DNA of 64,000 nt from Glycomyces tenuis DSM 44171 (GTDB lineage Bacteria; Actinomycetota; Actinomycetes; Mycobacteriales; Micromonosporaceae): the NCBI RefSeq assembly GCF_000427885.1, contig NZ_ATYW01000014.1, positions 140,976 to 204,975 on the forward strand. Direction: 5' to 3'. Numbering within the stretch: the stretch's first letter is position 1; the number at the start of each line of letters is the position of its first letter. Made by a program: the position numbers and the translations under genes. The notes beneath the pieces were generated by a model. That model was not told where the DNA came from, did no database searches, and worked only from the letters and a program-made list of their open reading frames with translations. Below are positions 25,280 through 31,985 of this stretch, in pieces.

Positions 25280-26218
25280 ATGACTGACAAGAACTTCGAC
25301 CTCGGCGGCGTCATCGTCGCCACGACGCTGGCGTTCAAGGAGGACCCGAAGGCCCCCGCCGGGCTCGCGGTCGACTACGACAAGTTCGCCGAGCACTGCG
25401 ACTTCCTCATCCGCAGCGGCTGCCGCGGCGTCGGCCCCAACGGCTCGCTCGGCGAGTACTCCTCCCTGACCGACGAGGAGCGCCGCAAGGTCGTGCAGGT
25501 CGCCGTCGACACGGTCGCGGGCCGCGGCCTCGTCGTCGCCGGCGTCCACGGCGTCGGCTGGCACCAGGCGGTCCAGTGGGCCGAGCACGCCGCGGAGGAC
25601 GGCGCCGACGGCGTCCTGCTGCTCCCGCCGACGATCTACCGCGCCAACCGCGGCGAGGTGCTCGAGCACTACGCCAAGGTCGACGAGGTCGGCCTGCCGA
25701 TCATGGCCTACAACAACCCGATCGACACGAAGGTCGACCTGACGCCCGAGCTCATCGCCGAACTCCACGAGCTCGAGAACGTCGTGGCCGTCAAGGAGTT
25801 CTCGACCGACGTCCGCCGCGTCCTGGAGATCAAGGAGCGCTGCGGCATCGACGTCATCGCCGGGGCCGACGACCTCCTCTTCGAGTCGCTCGTCGTCGGC
25901 GCGACCGGCTGGTTCGCCGGATACCCGAACGCCTTCCCCCGCGAGGCCGTCGAGATCTACGAGCTCGTCCGGGCCGGGAAGATCGAGCAGGCGCGCGAGC
26001 TGTACACCGGCCTGGTGCCGGTGTTCCGCTGGGACTCCAAGACGGAGTTCGTCCAGGCGATCAAGCTGTCCATGGACGTCGCGGGCAACACCTACGGCGG
26101 TCCGACCCGCCCGCCGCGCGGGCCGCTCTCGGAGTCCCAGCGCGAGCAGGTCGTCCGCGACACCCGCCGCGCCCTGGACCACGCCGAACGGGTCCACGCC
26201 GCCGCCGGTGCCAACTAG
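25280..26218 (+). CDS. 1-pyrroline-4-hydroxy-2-carboxylate deaminase (DapA family)
   Basis: A 312-residue TIM-barrel of the dihydrodipicolinate synthase/N-acetylneuraminate lyase family. The Schiff-base lysine is Lys172 in VVAVKEFSTD and the catalytic tyrosine is Tyr144 in IMAYNNPI. The entry loop reads GCRGVGPNGSLGEYSSLTDEER, where the typical DapA GTTGE is PNGSLGE, the pattern of Hyp-pathway deaminases. Predicted reaction: pyrroline-4-hydroxy-2-carboxylate + water to 2-oxoglutarate semialdehyde + ammonia. Its position between the dehydrogenase subunits and the epimerase supports this over a lysine-biosynthesis role. AGAAAGGT precedes the ATG. Confidence 0.88.
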   Translation: MTDKNFDLGGVIVATTLAFKEDPKAPAGLAVDYDKFAEHCDFLIRSGCRGVGPNGSLGEYSSLTDEERRKVVQVAVDTVAGRGLVVAGVHGVGWHQAVQWAEHAAEDGADGVLLLPPTIYRANRGEVLEHYAKVDEVGLPIMAYNNPIDTKVDLTPELIAELHELENVVAVKEFSTDVRRVLEIKERCGIDVIAGADDLLFESLVVGATGWFAGYPNAFPREAVEIYELVRAGKIEQARELYTGLVPVFRWDSKTEFVQAIKLSMDVAGNTYGGPTRPPRGPLSESQREQVVRDTRRALDHAERVHAAAGAN

Positions 26219-26266
26219 CGGGCCGGGGTACCGTGCACCGCACGGGCCTCTCCCGATCGGAGGATC

Positions 26267-27268
26267 ATGAGAACGACACGGCTGATCAGCGCCGTCGACT
26301 CGCACACGGAGGGCATGCCGACCCGCGTGGTCACCGGCGGCGTCGGCCCCGTCCCCGGCGCGACGATGAACGAGCGGCGCCTGTACTTCATCGAGCACAT
26401 GGACGAGCTGCGGCGCTTCCTGATGGACGAGCCGCGGGGCCATGCGGCGATGAGCGGCGCGATCCTCCAGCCGCCGAGCCGCCCCGACTGCGACTGGGGC
26501 GTGGTCTACATCGAGGTGTCCGGCTGCCTGCCGATGTGCGGGCACGGCACGATCGGCGTCGCGACCGTGCTCGTCGAGACCGGCATGGTCCCCGTCGTCG
26601 AGCCCGTCACCGAGATCCGGCTCGACACGCCCGCCGGGCCGGTCACCGCCAGGGTCGCGGTCGCGGACGGGCACGCCGAGTCGGTCACCATCGAGAACGT
26701 GCCGAGCTACGTCGACGCGCTCGACACGAGCGTCGAGGTGCCCGGGCTGGGCACCGTCCCGTACTCGATGGCCTTCGGCGGCAACTTCTACGCCATGGTC
26801 CACCTCGACGACGTGGGCCTGCCGTTCGACCGCTCGCGCCAGCGGGAGATCCTCGCGGCGGGCCTGGCGATCATGGACGCGATCAACGAGACCGCCCCGC
26901 CGGTGCATCCGGAGATCGCCGGCCTGGACCACTGCCACCACGTCGAGTTCATCGCGCCGGGCTCGACCGCTGCGCACTCGCGGCACGCGATGGCCATCCA
27001 CCCCGGCTGGTTCGACCGCTCGCCCTGCGGCACCGGCACCTCCGCCCGGATGGCCGAACTGTGGGCGCGCGGCGAGCTCGCGCTCGAGACCGACTTCGTC
27101 AACGAGTCGTTCATCGGCACCCGCTTCATCGGGCGGCTGGTCGGGGCGACCTCCGTGGGCGAGACGCCGGCCGTGATCCCCACGATCACCGGCCGCGCGT
27201 GGGTGACCGGCACCGCCCAGTACATGCTCGACCCCGACGACCCCTTCCCTTCGGGATTCCAGTTCTAA
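26267..27268 (+). CDS. 4-hydroxyproline 2-epimerase (proline racemase family)
   Basis: A 333-residue proline racemase-fold enzyme. The two catalytic acid/base cysteines are present: Cys91 in LPMCGHGTIG and Cys254 in DRSPCGTGTSARMA. Two Cys residues indicate racemase/epimerase chemistry; the related trans-3-Hyp dehydratases replace one with Thr or Ser. It converts trans-4-hydroxy-L-proline to cis-4-hydroxy-D-proline, the first step of the pathway. SHTEGMPTRVVTGG at the N-terminus is the family's opening motif. The start at 26267 is supported by GGAGGATC just upstream. Confidence 0.92.
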   Translation: MRTTRLISAVDSHTEGMPTRVVTGGVGPVPGATMNERRLYFIEHMDELRRFLMDEPRGHAAMSGAILQPPSRPDCDWGVVYIEVSGCLPMCGHGTIGVATVLVETGMVPVVEPVTEIRLDTPAGPVTARVAVADGHAESVTIENVPSYVDALDTSVEVPGLGTVPYSMAFGGNFYAMVHLDDVGLPFDRSRQREILAAGLAIMDAINETAPPVHPEIAGLDHCHHVEFIAPGSTAAHSRHAMAIHPGWFDRSPCGTGTSARMAELWARGELALETDFVNESFIGTRFIGRLVGATSVGETPAVIPTITGRAWVTGTAQYMLDPDDPFPSGFQF

Positions 27269-27279
27269 GAGGAGTGTTG

Positions 27280-28773
27280 ATGACGAAGCAGACGCCTGCA
27301 GACCGCCTCGAGGCGATCGCGAGCGCCGCCGACGAGGCGGCGCGCGCCCTCGCGCGGATCGACCCCGCGACCCGCGCCGCCGCGCTCGTCGCCGCGTCGG
27401 ACGCGATCACGGCCGAGGCCGACGACCTGGTGGCGCTCGCGATGAGCGAGACCGGCCTGGCCGAGGCCCGGCTGCGCGGCGAGCTGAAGCGGACCGCCGT
27501 CCAGCTGCGGCTCTTCGCCGACACGGTCGTCGACGGCGCCTACCTCGACGCCCGGATCGACCGCGCCGACCCCGACTTCGCGCTCGGGCCCCGGCCCGAC
27601 GTGCGCCGCGTCAACGAGCCGGTCGGGCCCGTGCTGAACTTCGCCGCGAGCAACTTCCCGTTCGCGTTCTCCGTCGCCGGAGGCGACACCGCCGCGGCCC
27701 TCGCCGCGGGCAACCCCGTCATCGTCAAGGCCCATCCCGGCCATCCGCTCCTGTCCGAGCGCACCGCCGAGGTCGTCGCCGCCGCGCTCGAAGGCGCGGG
27801 TCTCCCTTCGGGGACGCTGCAGCTCATCGCCGGGCAGGACGCCGGGACGGCGATGCTCCGGCACCCGCTGGTCAAGGCCGCCTCGTTCACCGGTTCGGTC
27901 CGCGGCGGCCGGGTGCTCGCCGACATCGCCGCCGCCCGCCCGGACCCGATCCCGTTCTACGGCGAGCTCGGCAGCGTGAACCCCGTCTTCGTGACCGCCG
28001 GCGCCCTCGCCGCACGCGCGGGCGAGATCGCCGCCGGGCTCGTCGCGAGCGTCGGCGGCTCCGCCGGGCAGCTGTGCACCAAGCCCGGTTTCGTCTTCCT
28101 TCCCGCCGGCCACGGCCTCGACGACGCGATCGCCGCGGCCTCGGCCGAGGTCGAGGAGCACCGGATGCTCAACCCGCGCATCGCCGAAGGCTACGTGCGG
28201 CGGCGCGAGGAGATCCTCGGCACCGCGGGCGTCCGCGTCGTCCACGCCGGATCGGTGCGCACCGACGAGGGCGGCCAGGGCTGGGTGACGCCCACGATCG
28301 TCGCCGTCGCCGTCGCCGACCTCCGCGTCGGCCTCGGCACGCTCCTCGACGAGTGCTTCGGCCCGCTCACGGTCCTCGTCGAGGTCCCCGACGGGACCGA
28401 CTTCGCGGAGCTGCTGGGGGAGTTCTTCGAGGGCAACCTGACCGTCACCGTGCACCGCGCCGACGGCGACGACGTCGCGGGCCTGGTGCGCGCGGCGGCG
28501 CGCCACGCGGGCCGCGTGCTGTTCGACGGATGGCCCACGGGCGTCGCGGTGACCCCCGCGATGCAGCACGGCGGGCCGTGGCCCGCGACGACCTCGGGCG
28601 GCACGAGCGTCGGGACGGCGGCCATCGCGCGGTTCGTGCAGGGCGTGGCCTACCAGAACGCGCCGGCCGAGCTCCTTCCGCCGCCGCTGCGCGACGACAA
28701 CCCGTGGGGCGTGCCGCAGCGGATCGCCCCGGCCGGGGAGTCGTCGGAGTGGGGCGGCCGAGCGGCGGCGTGA
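27280..28773 (+). CDS. 2-oxoglutarate-semialdehyde dehydrogenase (NADP-type ALDH)
   Basis: A 497-residue aldehyde dehydrogenase of the KGSADH branch. It has NEPVGPVLNFAASNFPFAFSVAGGDTAAALAAGNPVIVKAHPGHP, the hallmark PVxVFGASNFPxAFS-like region of this branch with Lys in VIVKAHP. The catalytic Cys266 is in SAGQLCTKPG and Glu229 in PFYGELGSVNP. It oxidises 2-oxoglutarate semialdehyde to 2-oxoglutarate, the last step of Hyp catabolism; the same reaction would also finish non-phosphorylative L-arabinose breakdown. AAGAGGAG sits upstream of the ATG. It is convergent with the next gene, 14 bp away. Confidence 0.9.
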   Translation: MTKQTPADRLEAIASAADEAARALARIDPATRAAALVAASDAITAEADDLVALAMSETGLAEARLRGELKRTAVQLRLFADTVVDGAYLDARIDRADPDFALGPRPDVRRVNEPVGPVLNFAASNFPFAFSVAGGDTAAALAAGNPVIVKAHPGHPLLSERTAEVVAAALEGAGLPSGTLQLIAGQDAGTAMLRHPLVKAASFTGSVRGGRVLADIAAARPDPIPFYGELGSVNPVFVTAGALAARAGEIAAGLVASVGGSAGQLCTKPGFVFLPAGHGLDDAIAAASAEVEEHRMLNPRIAEGYVRRREEILGTAGVRVVHAGSVRTDEGGQGWVTPTIVAVAVADLRVGLGTLLDECFGPLTVLVEVPDGTDFAELLGEFFEGNLTVTVHRADGDDVAGLVRAAARHAGRVLFDGWPTGVAVTPAMQHGGPWPATTSGGTSVGTAAIARFVQGVAYQNAPAELLPPPLRDDNPWGVPQRIAPAGESSEWGGRAAA

Positions 28774-28787
28774 CACCGCCGGCCCGG

Positions 28788-29555
28788 TCAGCCGCGGGCC
28801 CGCATCCTCGTCGGCCGGTGCACGGTGACGGCGGAGCCGTCGGCGAGGAACGCCGAAGCCGGCGCCGCGGCGAGCGGCGGTGCGAACTCGCGGCCGTAGA
28901 CCGCCTCGACGTCGCATTCGAGGGCGGCGTCGTCGGCCCGCCGGACGTTCCAGCGGGGGTGGGTGACGTGGTACTCGACCGCGGCCCCGTGCCGCCGGGC
29001 CGTGTAACCCCAGTAGTGCTCGGTGATGAACTCCTCGTGGGAGCCTTCGGCGGGCGTTTCGGCGGCGCCCGAGACGGTCGCCCTGACGCGCTGCGGGCCT
29101 GAACGCTCGTGCCACGAGTACTCGACGAGGCCCTCCGGCGCGTCCGCGCCGGATCGGGCCTCGCCGGGGAGGTTGATCCGGTGGCGCATCGGCCGCGCGA
29201 CGTAGCGTTCGCCGTAGGCGATGCGGGCCACCGCGGCCAGGGTCCGGCGGGGCACGATCTCCTTGACGAAGACGACCCCGCGCCTCCAGCCCTCGTCGGC
29301 GCGGCGCCGCACGTAGAACCGCAGGTTGATCTCGTCGAAGTCGCGGTGGAAGGGGACCGGCACGCCGAGCAGCCGGGTGTCGAGGAACTGGAAGGCGACC
29401 GCGCTGAGGAAGTGGCGGCCGTCGTGCGCGTCGAGCTCGACGCCGCGGGGGACGCGCGGCCGGAGCACCGCCGGGTCCACTTCGTAGTTGAGCATCACCA
29501 GTCGGCGCCACTGCGCGGTGAGGAGGGCCCCGGGACGCGTCACGGCTGCTGCCAT
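28788..29555 (-). CDS. DUF2071 (YqjF-like) protein
   Basis: A 255-residue protein of the DUF2071/YqjF family, beta-rich acetoacetate-decarboxylase-like folds without a settled function. Recognisable segments are AQWRRLVMLNYEVDPAVLRPRVPRGVELD at the N-terminus, FLDTRLLGVPVPFHRDFDEINLRFYV in the middle and EFITEHYWGYTARRHGAAVEYHVTHP near the end. No signal peptide or membrane helix. It is convergent with the hydroxyproline operon and probably monocistronic; context gives no role. Confidence 0.8.
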   Translation of the reverse strand: MAAAVTRPGALLTAQWRRLVMLNYEVDPAVLRPRVPRGVELDAHDGRHFLSAVAFQFLDTRLLGVPVPFHRDFDEINLRFYVRRRADEGWRRGVVFVKEIVPRRTLAAVARIAYGERYVARPMRHRINLPGEARSGADAPEGLVEYSWHERSGPQRVRATVSGAAETPAEGSHEEFITEHYWGYTARRHGAAVEYHVTHPRWNVRRADDAALECDVEAVYGREFAPPLAAAPASAFLADGSAVTVHRPTRMRARG

Positions 29556-29633
29556 GCCGGAAACGTACCAGGCGAGGCGGCGTCGAATCAGGGGCGGGCT
29601 CCTCCGGAGCGCCCGTCCACAGCGGACGGGGCG

Positions 29634-29671
29634 GCCGATCGGGCGGCGGCCTCGGCCGCCGCCCGATCGGC
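29634..29671. terminator. Perfect 18-bp-stem hairpin
   Basis: GCCGATCGGGCGGCGGCC and its exact reverse complement flank a two-base TC spacer. It lies 15 bp beyond the stop of the minus-strand XRE gene and upstream of the DUF2071 gene, so it should terminate the XRE/DUF2975 transcript. Confidence 0.7.
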
Positions 29672-29686
29672 GTGCGCGCGGATGTC

Positions 29687-29899
29687 TCAGTCCTCGTCGG
29701 GCACCCGGCGGAGGATGTCGCCGGGCTGGCAGTCGAGGGTCCGGCAGATCGCGTCGAGCGTCGAGAACCGCACGGCCTTCGCCCGCCCGTTCTTCAGCAC
29801 CGCGATGTTGGCGGGCGTGATGCCGACGGCCGCGGCGAACTCGCCGACGCTCATGCCGCGCTTGGCGAGCTCGACGTCGATGTCGACGATGATCGCCAT
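29687..29899 (-). CDS. Small XRE/Cro-type DNA-binding protein
   Basis: A 70-residue single-domain helix-turn-helix protein. The HTH_26/YozG-like pattern is IDVELAKRGMSVGEFAAAVGITPANIAVLKNGRAKAVRF, then LDAICRTLDCQPGDIL. Such proteins accompany DUF2975 membrane proteins in many Gram-positive bacteria and are thought to regulate the pair. Its ATG overlaps the stop of the DUF2975 gene (ATGA), so the two are co-translated. Confidence 0.85.
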   Translation of the reverse strand: MAIIVDIDVELAKRGMSVGEFAAAVGITPANIAVLKNGRAKAVRFSTLDAICRTLDCQPGDILRRVPDED

Positions 29900-30396
29900 C
29901 AGACCACCTCGGCCATCTCGGCTTTCAGGTCCGTCGCCTTGCGCAGGAGGTTGCGCATGACGGCCATGAACATGATGAACGCGACCCCTCCGCCGACGCA
30001 CGCGAGCGCGCCGCCGAAGGCGCCGAGGAGCTCCATGCCGTCGGCGGGGGAGGGGATGTCGTCCACGAACAGGTGCACGCAGACTCCCATCGCCAGCAGC
30101 GTCGCGGCGGCCGCGGCGCCGATGACGGTGTCGACCCACCGGAAGGCCCGCGGGGTGAAGATCGTGCCGCGGCCGACCAGGCCGAGCAGCATCCACACGG
30201 CGACGAGCGCCACCTGGACGCAGGCGACGCCGAGGACGGCGATCGCCACATAGGGTGCGGCGTAGGGCTCGTACGGTGGGAAGCGCTCGACCTCCTCGGC
30301 GGCCATGCCGGGGATGACGACGATCTGACCGAAGAGCCCCAGGAGGATCGCCATGCCGACGGCAAGGCGGAGCATGTTGACGATGAAATGATGCAT
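29899..30396 (-). CDS. DUF2975 family four-helix membrane protein
   Basis: A 165-residue membrane protein with four predicted helices, around residues 5-30 (LAVGMAILLGLFGQIVVIPG), 50-75, 90-112 and 125-150. The loop GRGTIFTPRAFRWVDTVIGAA is the DUF2975 signature. Function is unknown; family members are always next to a small XRE regulator, as here. The ATG at 30394-30396 lies 10 bp after an inverted repeat that may be its operator. Confidence 0.82.
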   Translation of the reverse strand: MHHFIVNMLRLAVGMAILLGLFGQIVVIPGMAAEEVERFPPYEPYAAPYVAIAVLGVACVQVALVAVWMLLGLVGRGTIFTPRAFRWVDTVIGAAAAATLLAMGVCVHLFVDDIPSPADGMELLGAFGGALACVGGGVAFIMFMAVMRNLLRKATDLKAEMAEVV

Positions 30397-30405
30397 GTAT
30401 CTATT

Positions 30406-30425
30406 CTCGATCGAAATCGATCGAG
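30406..30425. promoter_or_regulatory. Inverted repeat CTCGATCGA-AA-TCGATCGAG
   Basis: Perfect 9-bp arms separated by two bases, immediately upstream of the DUF2975 start. Likely an operator, perhaps for the co-transcribed XRE protein. The nested ATCGAT repeats make register uncertain. Confidence 0.5.
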
Positions 30426-30621
30426 TTTCAATAGGTCCTTCGGGCTTGCGGCACGATCTGGGGAGTACACGCGGCAAACGTCGCCGAGAAGCGCGTTTCG
30501 CCCGGCGCGGGAGCTCCTGGCCGGGCGCCCGGCCGCCGGATCCGGCCGCGCCGCGTGAGCGCGCCGCCGGACGACGCCGTCGAGACGCCGCGCCGGGCGA
30601 CGTCCTCGACGTCGCATTAGG

Positions 30622-30639
30622 TATTGATATAATTCAATA
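30622..30639 (+). promoter_or_regulatory. Operator TATTGA-TATAAT-TCAATA overlapping a -10 box
   Basis: A perfect 6-bp inverted repeat encloses TATAAT (30628-30633) in an AT-rich island just before the copper-cluster genes. A repressor here would block the -10 element. The TTGA/TCAA arms resemble ArsR/SmtB-type metal-sensor operators, though TetR-type binding is equally possible. No -35 match is convincing, and no regulator gene is adjacent. Confidence 0.55.
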
Positions 30640-30657
30640 TTATGGGAGTATTGGGGC

Positions 30658-31587
30658 GTGTTCAGCTCCGCACCGCTCCGCAAGGCCCTCAAGACCGCCG
30701 TCTTCGCGCTGGTCTGCGTTCCCCTCGCGGCCCTGGCGCACCGCCTCGGCGGCGGGGCCGTGTCGCCCGAATCCCTCCTGCTGGGGGCCATGCCGATCGG
30801 CGCCGCCGCCTACCTGTGCGCCCTGCGGGGGCCCCGCGGAGCGGTGTGGCTGTTCGGCGTCTTCCTGGCCGCCCAGGCGAGTCTGCACAGCCTGTTCGCG
30901 GTGAGCTCCGCCGGCCACCACGCCGCCCACGGCTCCCGCCAGACCGCCGTCATGATGCTGCTCCACTTCGGCGCCACCGTGATCGCGGTGCTGTGGGTGG
31001 TGAAGGTCGAACCCGCCCTGCCCCGGCTCCGGACGCGCCTGTCCGCCGTCGCCAGGGGCCTGCTGAGCGGGCCCGCCGCCCCGCCGCCGCTCCGAGCGAA
31101 CCGGCCGCGGACGGCGCCGCCGAGGCGCGAGGCGCCGCACGGCCTCCTCGAACCGGTCGGCGCCCTCGGGCGCCGCGGACCGCCGCGCCGCCGGGCCGAA
31201 CCGTCAGCGCACACGTCCTCCGGCGGCCCCGGCGGGGCCGCCGCCCACCCGAGAAAGCAGAATCCACAATGCACAAGAATGTCGTCCGGCGCGCGCTCGC
31301 GCGCACCGCCGCCGTGGGCGCCGCCGCCGCGCTCGCCGCCCTGGGCCTCGCGAACCCGGCCGCCGCCCACGTCACCGTCTCGGCGGCGAACACCGTCGCC
31401 GGCTCCTACACCGTGCTCACCGTCTCCGTCCCCCACGGCTGCGACGGTGAGGCCACCACCGCCGTCGCCATCCAGATGCCCGAACCGCTCTACGCCGTCA
31501 CCCCCACCGTCAACCCCGCCTGGGACGTCGAGAAGGTCATGGCCGAGCTGCCCGAGCCGATCACCGACGCGCACGGCAACGAGGTGA
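30658..31587 (+). CDS. Four-helix membrane protein of copper cluster; 3' end probably damaged
   Basis: The first ~130 residues form four membrane helices with a His-rich loop (SSAGHHAAHGSRQTAVMMLLHFGATV). They end in a basic Pro-rich tail with LGRRGPPRRRA, as in small membrane proteins that accompany YcnI and CopCD. The natural end should be near 31200, before the hairpin at 31221-31243. In this frame, however, no stop occurs until 31587, 319 bp into ycnI, and that tail is only a Pro/Ser/Arg-rich shadow. Either the stop was lost or there is a small indel. The GTG start has GGGAG nine bases upstream and sits just behind the TATAAT-containing operator. Confidence 0.55.
   Translation: MFSSAPLRKALKTAVFALVCVPLAALAHRLGGGAVSPESLLLGAMPIGAAAYLCALRGPRGAVWLFGVFLAAQASLHSLFAVSSAGHHAAHGSRQTAVMMLLHFGATVIAVLWVVKVEPALPRLRTRLSAVARGLLSGPAAPPPLRANRPRTAPPRREAPHGLLEPVGALGRRGPPRRRAEPSAHTSSGGPGGAAAHPRKQNPQCTRMSSGARSRAPPPWAPPPRSPPWASRTRPPPTSPSRRRTPSPAPTPCSPSPSPTAATVRPPPPSPSRCPNRSTPSPPPSTPPGTSRRSWPSCPSRSPTRTATR
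31221..31243. terminator. Hairpin between membrane-protein gene and ycnI
   Basis: CGGCGGCCCC and GGGGCCGCCG form a perfect 10-bp stem with a GGC loop, 26 bp before the ycnI start. It may act as a partial terminator or mRNA-stability element inside the cluster. Confidence 0.45.
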
Positions 31588-31985
31588 CCGAGCGCGTCAG
31601 CGAGGTCGTCTACACCGCGCACACGCCGCTGCCCGACGATCTGCGCGACGTCTTCGAGCTGTCCTTGCAGCTGCCCGAGGAGACCGCCGGGCAGACCCTG
31701 CACTTCCCCGTCGTCCAGACCTGCGGCGCGAGCGAGCACCCCTGGATCGAGATCGCCGAGGAGGGCCAGAACCCCGACGAGCTCGAATCCCCGGCGCCGT
31801 TCATCGAGGTGACCGCCGCCGACGCCGCGGCGGCCGACGAGCCCCAAGCGACCGCCGCTGCAGACACCGGCGCCGCGGAGGACGAGGACGGGACCGACCC
31901 GCTCCTCTACGCCGCGCTGGCCTTGGGCGCCATCGGCGTCCTGCTCGGCGCCTTCGCGCTCGCCCGAGGGCGTCGTCGAGCGTGA
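31269..31985 (+). CDS. YcnI-family copper-binding protein (DUF1775)
   Basis: A 238-residue secreted, membrane-anchored protein. The signal peptide ends at NPAAAH-VTV, so that the conserved N-terminal His becomes the first residue; in YcnI this His binds copper. The domain continues with VSVPHGCDGEATTAVAIQMPE and WIEIAEEGQNPDELESPAPFIEV, then an Ala/Asp/Glu linker and a C-terminal helix (LLYAALALGAIGVLLGAFALA) with RGRRR, an anchoring tail. It should bind copper at the outer face of the membrane and work with the CopC-CopD protein, whose GTG start overlaps its stop. Confidence 0.9.
   Translation: MHKNVVRRALARTAAVGAAAALAALGLANPAAAHVTVSAANTVAGSYTVLTVSVPHGCDGEATTAVAIQMPEPLYAVTPTVNPAWDVEKVMAELPEPITDAHGNEVTERVSEVVYTAHTPLPDDLRDVFELSLQLPEETAGQTLHFPVVQTCGASEHPWIEIAEEGQNPDELESPAPFIEVTAADAAAADEPQATAAADTGAAEDEDGTDPLLYAALALGAIGVLLGAFALARGRRRA

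Noticed and set aside
25280..26218. Reading as 4-hydroxy-tetrahydrodipicolinate synthase of lysine synthesis
   Set aside because: Entry loop and operon fit the Hyp-pathway deaminase; no other lysine gene is nearby.
27280..28773. Assignment to L-arabinose non-phosphorylative pathway
   Set aside because: The same enzyme would serve it, but no arabinose dehydrogenase, lactonase or arabonate dehydratase gene is present.
30642..31268. Upstream extension of the YcnI frame
   Set aside because: Arg/Pro-rich noise; the signal peptide starting at 31269 fixes the true start.
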